Source of the DNA: Bacteroidia bacterium
GTDB lineage: Bacteria; Bacteroidota; Bacteroidia; J057
DNA length: 64,000 bases
Direction of reading: 5' to 3'
Assembly: GCA_033391075.1 (NCBI GenBank)
Contig: JAWPMV010000004.1
Coordinates: 1 to 64,000 of the forward strand
The number at the start of each line of letters is the position of its first letter. Within the stretch, counting starts at the first letter, position 1. The translations under genes were made by a program, and so were the position numbers. Positions 35,109 through 42,367 of the stretch are shown here, piece by piece. The notes below the pieces were generated by a model. The model saw only the letters and a program-made list of their open reading frames with translations, did not search any database and had not been told where the DNA came from.

Positions 35109-35549
35109 TTAGGCCTCGTAGCCCTCACAATAGGCTTCCAGCACCAAAGCAATCAAGGAATTTGTGCTTTTGAGCTTTTCCCGATTAGCGATGCTTTCCA
35201 AACGCTGGAACAGATCTTTTTTCAGGCGGATGCCGGTGTATTCGATCTTGCGCTCTCTTACGCTTTCCAGGTTTACTGAAAACAACTGTTGCTTATTAGA
35301 AGCAGGTTTCTTCCTAAGCTTATTGGCTTTTTTCTGAGGACTTTCCTGAATTTGCTCCTGTATTTCCTCTTCAACTGCCGCTACTTCCTCAATTTTAGGC
35401 TCGACAGGCTTTTTCGCCACTTTTTTGGGAGGCGCTGTTTTTTGCTTGGCAACAGTTTTGGGGCGACTACTCTCCTCGCGGGTAATCGGAGGGGCACTAT
35501 TGAAGAGTGCATCGAGTCCTTTTGCGTGAGATAAATCTTTCTTTGCCAT
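35109..35549 (-). CDS. Ribbon-helix-helix partition partner of ParA
   Basis: The 146-residue protein has a long charged N-terminal half (Lys, Glu, Pro, Gln rich: TAPPKKVAKKPVEPKIEEV, and EEEIQEQIQESPQKKA). The C-terminal ~60 residues look like a ribbon-helix-helix domain: IEYTGIRLKKDLFQRLESI (strand and first helix), KLKSTNSLIALVLEAYCEG (second helix). In type Ib plasmid partition, a small ParA is paired with such a small DNA-binding protein that binds the centromere, and the unstructured N-terminal part stimulates the ATPase. It starts 44 bp after parA and is presumably cotranscribed. Confidence 0.78.
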   Translation of the reverse strand: MAKKDLSHAKGLDALFNSAPPITREESSRPKTVAKQKTAPPKKVAKKPVEPKIEEVAAVEEEIQEQIQESPQKKANKLRKKPASNKQQLFSVNLESVRERKIEYTGIRLKKDLFQRLESIANREKLKSTNSLIALVLEAYCEGYEA

Positions 35550-35593
35550 ATCTGTAGATATAAGATGTTCTTTTATTCTAAATAATACCTGGG

Positions 35594-36403
35594 CTATTTT
35601 TTACTTTCGGGTACGGCGAGGCCCAATCGCAACATCGTCTCTCTAACAAAAGCGCTATAATCAGCTGCACCATTACTTTTAGGTGCATAATCATATATGC
35701 TCATATTGTTCATTTGTGCTTCCATGAGAGATATATTTTCACGGATGAAGGAGGTGTAAACCAACTCCCCCATTCTCCGTTCTGCAATGCTGGCCATATT
35801 GCGCATAGCTACCTTATGCGGATTGTAGCGATTGAGCAGGACGCCCAAACACTGGAGGTCAGGATTGATGTGATCCTTTATCCGATTTGCAGCATCCAGC
35901 AGGAGTTCCAAACCAGAGGCCGCAAAATATTCTGCATTTAAAGGAACGAGGTAATAGTCACTGGCCGAAAGGGCATTGATGGTCAGGTTGTCGATCTTGG
36001 GAGGTGTATCGATAAGGATGATATCGTATTGATCCCGCACCTGATCCAGAATTCGTGTCAAAACCTTCTGCCTTTGATCTACCTGAATCAACTCATGATC
36101 GGCTGCTCCGAGGTGTTTGGTGGAAGGCAGCAAATCCACTCCAAGTTCGGTGGGCAAAATTATCCCGGGCACATCGTAGTCCTGATCTTTGGAGATGGCC
36201 CAGATGGCTTCATACAAAGTTTTAGAAACGCTATTGAGCATTTCATGATGCCCCATGCTCAAAGTCAAATTTGCCTGGGGGTCCATGTCAACCAATAATA
36301 CCTTCTGGCCATATTTTGCCAGGCCTGTTCCCAGGGCTATGGTGGTTGTCGTCTTACCGGTCCCTCCTTTTTGAATCGCTATGGAAATGATCATCGAACT
36401 CAT
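35594..36403 (-). CDS. parA: ParA family partition ATPase
   Basis: The 269-residue protein has the deviant Walker A motif QKGGTGKTTTT (residues ~11-21), Walker A' VLLVDMDPQANLT, and IILIDTPPKID (Walker B). No N-terminal helix-turn-helix is present, so it is the small (type Ib/Soj-like) class, which acts with a separate DNA-binding partner. That partner is the RHH gene directly downstream. The pair lies ~1 kb from the Rep initiator gene and should segregate the replicon. The start could also be the fourth codon (M4). Confidence 0.92.
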   Translation of the reverse strand: MSSMIISIAIQKGGTGKTTTTIALGTGLAKYGQKVLLVDMDPQANLTLSMGHHEMLNSVSKTLYEAIWAISKDQDYDVPGIILPTELGVDLLPSTKHLGAADHELIQVDQRQKVLTRILDQVRDQYDIILIDTPPKIDNLTINALSASDYYLVPLNAEYFAASGLELLLDAANRIKDHINPDLQCLGVLLNRYNPHKVAMRNMASIAERRMGELVYTSFIRENISLMEAQMNNMSIYDYAPKSNGAADYSAFVRETMLRLGLAVPESKK

Positions 36404-36909
36404 GCAGCTTGAATGATATTTTTTATTGCATTTGTTAATTATAAATCGCAGAACAAATCCCTACATAGAAAGCATTCATTCTGCCAACGCTCCTGCCATC
36501 CATTTTCTCATGCAGCATTTAAGCACTCAAACCTACACATTTGCCCACAAATCTACTCGCACAATCATCAGGCAAATCTACATATTTACCAGCTACATAA
36601 ATACTCACAGTTTTACATACATATTTTTACAGCATTTCAACACCCATAAATTACCTCATTTATAAATGCAATTAATAGTCAAAAACTACATTCAAAACAT
36701 CGTAATAAATGCAAACACAACTTGCATCATTAATAACATGCTGAAAAATATGCTTTTATAATGGCATAAAGCATAAAGAACTGCATGCAAGTTAATACAT
36801 ATTTTTATTACTGCAAATTTTATTAAGTTTTTACATGCATTCTATCTACACGAATACATTCACGGCTACATGCTAGTCTTCATAAAGCATGCCACAAACA
36901 TCTTCTTTC

Positions 36910-36937
36910 ATTTTGCATGCAATTATGCATGCAAAAT
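36910..36937. repeat. TGCATGCA palindrome, copy 1
   Basis: A perfect 12-bp inverted repeat ATTTTGCATGCA/TGCATGCAAAAT with a 4-bp spacer (ATTA). Two TGCATGCA octamers are thus placed 12 bp apart, centre to centre. The same arrangement recurs at 37262-37281, and a single octamer is at 36782-36789. Position between parA and rep suggests a binding site for the RHH protein or for Rep. Confidence 0.6.
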
Positions 36938-37261
36938 TTGCCTCCATGATGCATTCTTGATTTCCGCATATAAAAGCTTTTCAAAAAAAACATGGGGAAG
37001 AAAGGGAAGAAAAAAAGATACACAGGGCAATCCTGCTTTTTTCTTTCGGTTTTGGTAAAACTTTGAAATACGCCTAAATGGAGTGGAAAACAGGATCAGA
37101 CATAGCTCCTGAGGGCTCATATAGTTCTTCTAAACAAGAATAGCAGGAGAAACAGATAAATATTCAGCTGAAAGATCACTTTCCTTAGATCAAATTTTCA
37201 GGGGGCAAGGCCTGGCGCAGATTTACTCACATAAAAAGCGGGCAAATTTGCTGTATTTTTC

Positions 37262-37281
37262 TGCATGCAATTTTGCATGCA
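37262..37281. repeat. TGCATGCA palindrome, copy 2
   Basis: TGCATGCA-N4-TGCATGCA with the same 4-bp spacing as copy 1 at 36914-36933. It lies ~115 bp past the rep stop codon. Confidence 0.6.
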
Positions 37282-37336
37282 AAGTATCTGCTTGATTCTT
37301 TGAATTCAGCTATATACAGATTTATTTATAAAGAAA

Positions 37337-37360
37337 GAGTCGAATCCAAAGATCCGACTC
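37337..37360 (-). terminator. Probable terminator of the rep gene
   Basis: On the minus strand GAGTCGGATC pairs with GATTCGACTC (one G-U) across TTTG, followed by a T-rich TTTCTTTATAAAT. It lies 36 bp beyond the rep stop codon. Confidence 0.7.
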
Positions 37361-37395
37361 CATTCTTTTATATTCACTTTTTAAATTTCCAGCGC

Positions 37396-38745
37396 TTAGT
37401 TATCAAAGGTAAACAGGTCTCCCTGTTTGCCGATAACTTCATAGCTATCTTTTCCATTTCCAGGAACGAGCCTCAATTGGTAGCCCGTTTCTTTGTAGGT
37501 CCACTTCATAAAAGCATCCTGTTTGGGAGGAAGTCTATCCGAAAGAAAACTCTGAAACCAAAACTGAGTCTCTTCACTTTCTTTATTCAGGCGACCATTC
37601 TCAAAAACTTTTTGTTTTACAAACACATGATCATCTGCCCAGGCTGCGAAGGCCAACCAGTCATCTTCACTTGCGTTTTGTAAAAGCTCTCCTACTTCCG
37701 CTCTTCTCACTTCATCAAAACGATCCTGCAATTCTCTGATCAATTCTTCTTCCTCTCTCTTTTTATCACGACTGATCTTTTCCTGTTCTTTCTTTTCTGC
37801 GCTTTCCCGATCAAATAAATTTTCCGAAACACCACCTGCTTCCAGTACTTTTTTCAGGTAGCCTCCTACACTGCTTTTGATCTTTCCGGCTTCGTATTGT
37901 CTACGTGTGTACTGAATTGCTCGCTGAATTTCTGCAGCTGGTAAGGCTCTCGCAAATTCTTCGGAGAGGGTAGGGGAGAGGCCCATTTCTTTCAGGGCGG
38001 TCACCATCTCAGGTTGATCCAATCCGGTTTCGAGTCCGACTCGTTCTGTTTTCTGTTTGTGAATGATAAAACGAATGGCTGTAACTCTCCGTCCTTCCTT
38101 TTGCTCCTCAAACTCAAAGCTGATATCACACTTCTTTTGAAGTTCCACCTGGGCTTGGAGAATCACACGTTTTTTGAAATAGTTGTAACTGCGGTATTTC
38201 CCAATCAGCCCCAACATCTCTTTGAGCCTTTCCACTTCAATCGTTCTTTCTCCTATCCGTTCAAACTGCTTGAGCAACTCATAGATCCTCACTGAATGAG
38301 AACTTTGAAGACTCAAAACATTTCGAATGTCATAAATGGTGAATTGCTCTTTGAGCTGGAGGAGGTAAGGCTTGAGATCAGGATCGAATCGGAGTTCGAC
38401 CATTCCCTTCCTTTTTTTGTATTCTACCTTACTGACAAACCCTATTTTGGTAAAACCTCCTTCATCCAGAGGAACCCGCATATAGCGTTTGATGAGTTGG
38501 TCGGTGATGACATCCAATCTGTGGTAGATATTCTCGGACATTCCACCTCCGGCATCCATAAGTTCGCGAACCCTGACCTTGTAGGTTTTGAAATCGCGAT
38601 CATCTTTGTGCACCTGGACGACCATAGCAAGGAACAAACGCATCTCAAGCACACTCATCGAGTAGTGGGCATTGATCAGTTTGTTATCTTTGACGACCAG
38701 GGACTTGGAGCCCTGTAGCAAAGGATTAGACATTGTTGTTGCCAT
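37396..38745 (-). CDS. Rep_3/RepB-family plasmid replication initiator
   Basis: The 449-residue protein has the features of an iteron-binding initiator. An N-terminal winged helix spans residues ~20-130 (NAHYSMSVLEMRLFLAMVVQ, KVRVRELMDAGGGMSENIY, QLIKRYMRVP). A second winged helix covers ~130-240 (YDIRNVLSLQSSHSVRIYELLKQ, VERLKEMLGLIGKYRSYNYFKKRVI). The C-terminal ~190 residues are highly charged and helical, with an unassigned end. The gene faces away from a ~19-copy iteron array that begins 63 bp upstream of its start, the classic rep/origin arrangement with possible autoregulation. It is clearly a Rep of the plasmid class, not DnaA. Confidence 0.9.
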   Translation of the reverse strand: MATTMSNPLLQGSKSLVVKDNKLINAHYSMSVLEMRLFLAMVVQVHKDDRDFKTYKVRVRELMDAGGGMSENIYHRLDVITDQLIKRYMRVPLDEGGFTKIGFVSKVEYKKRKGMVELRFDPDLKPYLLQLKEQFTIYDIRNVLSLQSSHSVRIYELLKQFERIGERTIEVERLKEMLGLIGKYRSYNYFKKRVILQAQVELQKKCDISFEFEEQKEGRRVTAIRFIIHKQKTERVGLETGLDQPEMVTALKEMGLSPTLSEEFARALPAAEIQRAIQYTRRQYEAGKIKSSVGGYLKKVLEAGGVSENLFDRESAEKKEQEKISRDKKREEEELIRELQDRFDEVRRAEVGELLQNASEDDWLAFAAWADDHVFVKQKVFENGRLNKESEETQFWFQSFLSDRLPPKQDAFMKWTYKETGYQLRLVPGNGKDSYEVIGKQGDLFTFDN

Positions 38746-39770
38746 TTAGCGCTTTGTTCTAAACGAAGGTAGGAATTAAAGCAACAAATCAAAACCAAAG
38801 TTGCCAAACACCAAATCCGTTGCCGTTAATCAGGCTAAATTCCTGTAAATGAATTGCTTAAAGCTACATCCTTTCTGTTGCATTTAACATCTTATCTGTT
38901 GTTTTTCGCACCAATTCTGTTGCATTTATAGCTGAAATTCCCTGAATTCCTCGTTTAAAGAAAATAATCCCATCCTTTCTGTTGCTTTTGAAAAAAAATC
39001 AAAAAAAATTCCCTTCTGAAAGACGCACATTCAATCTGTTGCTTTAATTCCCATCCATTTTGTTGCTTTATAAGAGAAATCAATTGGCATAAGAGGTTTC
39101 CCAGGCCTTTTTTGCCAATAGGTAATCTTTATCCATCCAAATTGTTGCGATAGACATCCCTTCTGTTGCGATAACTTTTATATTCTTCAATATTATATCC
39201 TGATTATCAGTTAGTTACGAAGACAATTCATCAAACATCTAAGTTGTTGCCCTTAACATCCCTCCTGTTGCTTTAAGACATTTAATCCGTTGTTTTTCAC
39301 ATCCCCCTCGTTGCTTTATACATCCATCATGTTGCTCTTAACATTCATTATGTTGCTTTTAGGTGCTTTAACTAGTTGTTTATCAGTTAATTATGAGGGC
39401 CGAAATAATACAAATACTTAAATAGATAAAAGCAACTAAACAGAAGTAGGGGTTTGTATTTTATTCCTTTTTAAGAGATGAAAGACCCAATAATGGGTGT
39501 ATTTCTGCAAGTTGCTTAGCACATCCTTATTGTTGCTTTTGTGTAAGTGCCTGATTATCAGCAGTATTTATTTTAAATGGCTTCCAATATTCCGCACACC
39601 AAAAGTGTTGCTTTAAGTAAAAGGGCTAAGCAACATCCCTTTTGTTGCTTTTGGGAAATCAAGCATAGCTGAACATCCTATTTGTTGTTTTTAAGGAAAT
39701 GAGGAGAATATTCCCTGGAAGGATAGGGGCTAGAGAGGGCTTGTTGTATCTTTATCCTAAAGAAAGCTCA
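38746..39770. other. Candidate replication origin region upstream of rep
   Basis: The ~1-kb gap between the divergent rep and carboxypeptidase genes contains the iteron array. A particularly AT-rich stretch at 39380-39480, flanked by iterons, is a candidate DNA-unwinding element. The 11-bp CTGATTATCAG, whose halves are inverted repeats, occurs twice (39200-39210 and 39551-39561). I see no clear DnaA box. The carboxypeptidase promoter must also lie here. Confidence 0.7.
38808..39692 (+). repeat. Iteron array (~19 copies, consensus ACATCCnTnnTGTTGCTTTT)
   Basis: About nineteen 20-bp copies, all in the same orientation, share ACATCC then 4-5 variable bases and TGTTGCTTT(T/A). Their starts are near 38808, 38866, 38887, 38908, 38970, 39027, 39051, 39133, 39154, 39235, 39256, 39278, 39299, 39320, 39341, 39521, 39596, 39633 and 39673. 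Within clusters the spacing is 21 bp (two helical turns), for example 38866/38887/38908 and 39299/39320/39341. The invariant core is TGTTG. This is the standard binding array for Rep_3-family initiators, and it is placed directly upstream of one. Confidence 0.88.
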
Positions 39771-41501
39771 ATGAAAAAACGATTACTCATACTATCAATA
39801 GGAATATTTTGTTGCTTTAGTCTTTCCGCTCAGGACTCCATAGATAGTTTTAGGAAGTTGTTTCAGGGGAAACAGGAACTATATGTGAGATTTCCGGAAT
39901 CAAAGCTGGCAAGTCTGGCTAGAATATCTGATGAGATCTCCCTCGATCACAATCCCCGTAGAGATGGATTTATTTATGCTTATATATATCCTCGCAACAT
40001 TGAGGTATTGTTAAAGGAGTCCTTGCAGCTTGAGGTCTTGCCTGCTCCTTCAAGCCTGGAAGCTCCCATCATGCGCAATTGGAAGGAGTTGACTTCCCGT
40101 TTAAAAACCAATAGTACAGTCTGTAGCATGAACTGGAATTTCTTTCCCACTTATCAGGCCTATGAAAACCTGATGCTGCAATTCCAGACTGATTACCCGG
40201 CAATTTGTAAAATAGATACCATCGCCCAGCTCAATAGTGGGAGGCGTTTGCTGGTGGCACATATCGGCGACAATTTGGATGTGGACGAAGATGAACCGGA
40301 ATTTCTCTACACCTCCAGTATGCATGGAGATGAAACTACGGGTTACAATTTAAGCCTTCATCTGATTGCCTATTTATTATGTAATTATGGCGCTGATCCG
40401 GAAATCACGAATCTCCTCAATGAAGTAGATATCTGGATAAATCCTCTGGCGAATCCCAATGGAGCCTATGCGGGAGGGAATAATTCGGTAGCAGGAGCAA
40501 CGCGGGCCAATGCCAATGGTTTTGATTTGAATCGCAATTTCCCGGATCCAGATCCTAATGATGGACCCAGACCGGGAGGAACCCAGCAAGAAGAAACTAC
40601 TGCCTTTATCAATTTTGCCGCAGAGCGGGACTTCACTATCAGTGCCAATTTGCATGGAGGAGTTGAGGTCGCCAATTATCCCTGGGACACTTATGGAAGA
40701 AGGCATCCGGATGACAATTGGTGGATACATGTTTGCAGAGATTATGCAGATACCACACAGGCCAATAGTCCCGTCGGATTTTTCAATGATTTTAATAATG
40801 GCATCACCAATGGCTCCGACTGGTTTTTTGTAAGCGGAGGGCGACAGGACTATATGAATAGCTTTGAATACTGCCGCGAGTTCACCCTGGAGCTATCAAA
40901 TAGCAAAAACCCGCCCTCGATTAGCCTGGAGGCTTTCTGGGATTATCATCAGGCAGCCTTGGTCAATTATATGGAAGAGGCTTTATTTGGTCTTAGAGGG
41001 ATCGTAACGGATAGCATTAGTGAAGAAGCGCTGCTTGCAAGGGTATTTATAGATGGGCATGATCAGGACAGCTCGCACGTATATTCCAGTATGCCTATTG
41101 GTAATTATCACAGGTATCTCTTTGCAGGAAGCTATGATGTGAGTTTTACTGCAGAAGGATATTTGCCAAAGACCCTCACCGTCGCTATTCAAAACGGGCA
41201 AAGCACCAGATTGGATGTACAATTAGTTCCAGATGTGGCTGCGGGTATTGCGGATCGTAATAAAATTCCCTTCAGTTTGTTCCCTAATCCTGCTTCAGAT
41301 AAACTGGAAATTGAATTGAAGGAAAGTTTTGGGGAAATGGAAGTACAATTGATTGATCTTTCCGGGAAAATTCTTCAAGTACATCAATTCGAATTTCAAA
41401 CAGATGCTGAGCTAGAGGTTAAAGAGCTTGCGGCTGGGATGTATTTCGTCCGGATCAAAACAGAAAGAGGTTTTGGGATAGAGAAATTTTTGAAGAAATA
41501 A
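39771..41501 (+). CDS. Secreted M14 zinc carboxypeptidase with type A T9SS tail
   Basis: The ATG at 39771 opens a signal peptide (MKKRLLILSIGIFCCFSLSAQ); the frame starts 24 codons earlier, next to the last iteron. Catalytic and zinc residues of M14 are all present: H185 and E188 (SMHGDETTG), R255 (DLNRNF), H295 (ANLHGGVE) and E374 (REFTLELS). An additional ~80-residue carboxypeptidase-regulatory-like domain (GIVTDSISEEALLARVFI) follows. The last ~75 residues are a type A T9SS sorting domain (FSLFPNPASDKLEIEL ... GMYFVRIKTERG). It should be exported by the T9SS and cut C-terminal residues from peptides outside the cell. Its promoter region abuts the iterons. Confidence 0.9.
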   Translation: MKKRLLILSIGIFCCFSLSAQDSIDSFRKLFQGKQELYVRFPESKLASLARISDEISLDHNPRRDGFIYAYIYPRNIEVLLKESLQLEVLPAPSSLEAPIMRNWKELTSRLKTNSTVCSMNWNFFPTYQAYENLMLQFQTDYPAICKIDTIAQLNSGRRLLVAHIGDNLDVDEDEPEFLYTSSMHGDETTGYNLSLHLIAYLLCNYGADPEITNLLNEVDIWINPLANPNGAYAGGNNSVAGATRANANGFDLNRNFPDPDPNDGPRPGGTQQEETTAFINFAAERDFTISANLHGGVEVANYPWDTYGRRHPDDNWWIHVCRDYADTTQANSPVGFFNDFNNGITNGSDWFFVSGGRQDYMNSFEYCREFTLELSNSKNPPSISLEAFWDYHQAALVNYMEEALFGLRGIVTDSISEEALLARVFIDGHDQDSSHVYSSMPIGNYHRYLFAGSYDVSFTAEGYLPKTLTVAIQNGQSTRLDVQLVPDVAAGIADRNKIPFSLFPNPASDKLEIELKESFGEMEVQLIDLSGKILQVHQFEFQTDAELEVKELAAGMYFVRIKTERGFGIEKFLKK

Positions 41502-41518
41502 ATATTAAATCAAAGATT

Positions 41519-41610
41519 TGTCATCTCGGCCTTCATGCAAGAGCCGGGATCTCTTGTCAACCCAATTGATAGCTAGAGGTCCCGGACATCTGATAGATCC
41601 AGGGATGACA
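41519..41610. repeat. Inverted-repeat element between convergent genes
   Basis: Outer arms TGTCATC (41519) and GATGACA (41604) enclose a second pair CCGGGATCTCT/AGAGGTCCCGG (10 of 11 matched). The GTCATCTCG...GATCTC layout resembles short palindromic intergenic repeats I remember from other Bacteroidota genomes. It could also terminate both the carboxypeptidase and the SDR transcripts. Confidence 0.6.
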
Positions 41611-41635
41611 TGTTTTATGAAAAGAATTTAATCTT

Positions 41636-42367
41636 TTACAACTTCAACTTCTTAAAAATAAACTCCGGCACATTGCGGATGATCAACATGACCCATCGCC
41701 AGATGGGGAGGACATAGATCGTATTCTTCTTTTTGGAGGCAGCTTTGACAATGATTTTTGCCGCCTTATCAGGATTAGCCGTAAGTGGAGCAGCTAAAGG
41801 AAGGCCTTCCGTCATTTTGGTTCGCATAAAACCCGGTTTCACAGTCATAACATGAACACCTTTGTGAGCCAGCCTGTTTCGCATACCATCCAGATAGGCC
41901 GTAAAGGCAGCCTTTGCACTTCCATACATATAATTGCTCATGCGACCCCGTTCTCCGGCAACAGATGAGATGCCAATTATGGAACCTGCTCCTTTTTGGG
42001 CGAAAACTTCTGCAATGGGGTTTAGTAAAGAAACAGCCCCTGTATAATTGACCTCGATGATCTGGCGACTTTCCCCGAAATCTTTTTCTGCCTTTTCCTG
42101 CTCCCCCAAATACCCAAAGACACAATACACCCTATCCATTTCTGAAATCTCAATTCTGTCCAGCAGCTGGGGATGTTGTTCAAAATCGATCGCATCCAAT
42201 TCAAAAGTTTGAATTTCTGCTTTATGGCGAATCTCCAGATCACTTTTGATCCGATCCAATTGGACTTCTGTGCGTGCCGTAAGGAAAAGATTGTCTCCCT
42301 GTGAAGCATGTATTTGCGCTATTTGATTGCCCAAATCAGAATTTGCGCCGAAGATCAGAATATTCAT
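41636..42367 (-). CDS. SDR oxidoreductase, DprE2-like
   Basis: A 243-residue short-chain dehydrogenase: cofactor motif ILIFGANSDLG near the N-terminus, then NYTGAVSLL, catalytic S-S in GISSVAGERGR and Y-x-x-x-K in YMYGSAKAAF, followed by VKPGFMRTKM. Its ATG overlaps the stop of the FAD oxidase gene (ATGA at 42364-42367). In mycobacteria DprE1 (FAD oxidase) and DprE2 (SDR) epimerise decaprenyl-phospho-ribose to arabinose. This protein has the DprE2-type layout with a C-terminal hydrophobic stretch (WRWVMLIIRNVPEFIFKK). The substrate here is inferred, likely a polyprenyl-linked sugar. Confidence 0.82.
   Translation of the reverse strand: MNILIFGANSDLGNQIAQIHASQGDNLFLTARTEVQLDRIKSDLEIRHKAEIQTFELDAIDFEQHPQLLDRIEISEMDRVYCVFGYLGEQEKAEKDFGESRQIIEVNYTGAVSLLNPIAEVFAQKGAGSIIGISSVAGERGRMSNYMYGSAKAAFTAYLDGMRNRLAHKGVHVMTVKPGFMRTKMTEGLPLAAPLTANPDKAAKIIVKAASKKKNTIYVLPIWRWVMLIIRNVPEFIFKKLKL

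Larger units (their letters stand above)
36404..37395. other. AT-rich spacer between parA and rep, candidate centromere/regulatory region
   Basis: A ~990-bp AT-rich stretch without a credible gene; two overlapping plus-strand frames at 36413-36665 are low-complexity artefacts. It contains many GCAT/ACAT-type words, three TGCATGCA site groups (36782-36789, 36914-36933, 37262-37281) and, near the end, the rep terminator (37337-37360). It must hold the parA promoter. Its location and repeat content make it the best candidate for the partition centromere. Confidence 0.55.

Noticed and set aside
36413-36665. Two overlapping plus-strand frames (78 and 79 residues) upstream of parA
   Set aside because: They share one stretch in two frames with His/Lys/Phe-rich low complexity typical of AT-rich spacer, and the region contains candidate regulatory repeats.
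38808-39692. Iteron array as a CRISPR array
   Set aside because: Spacing of 20-24 bp with short variable cores, no spacers of uniform length, no cas genes, and a Rep gene adjacent.
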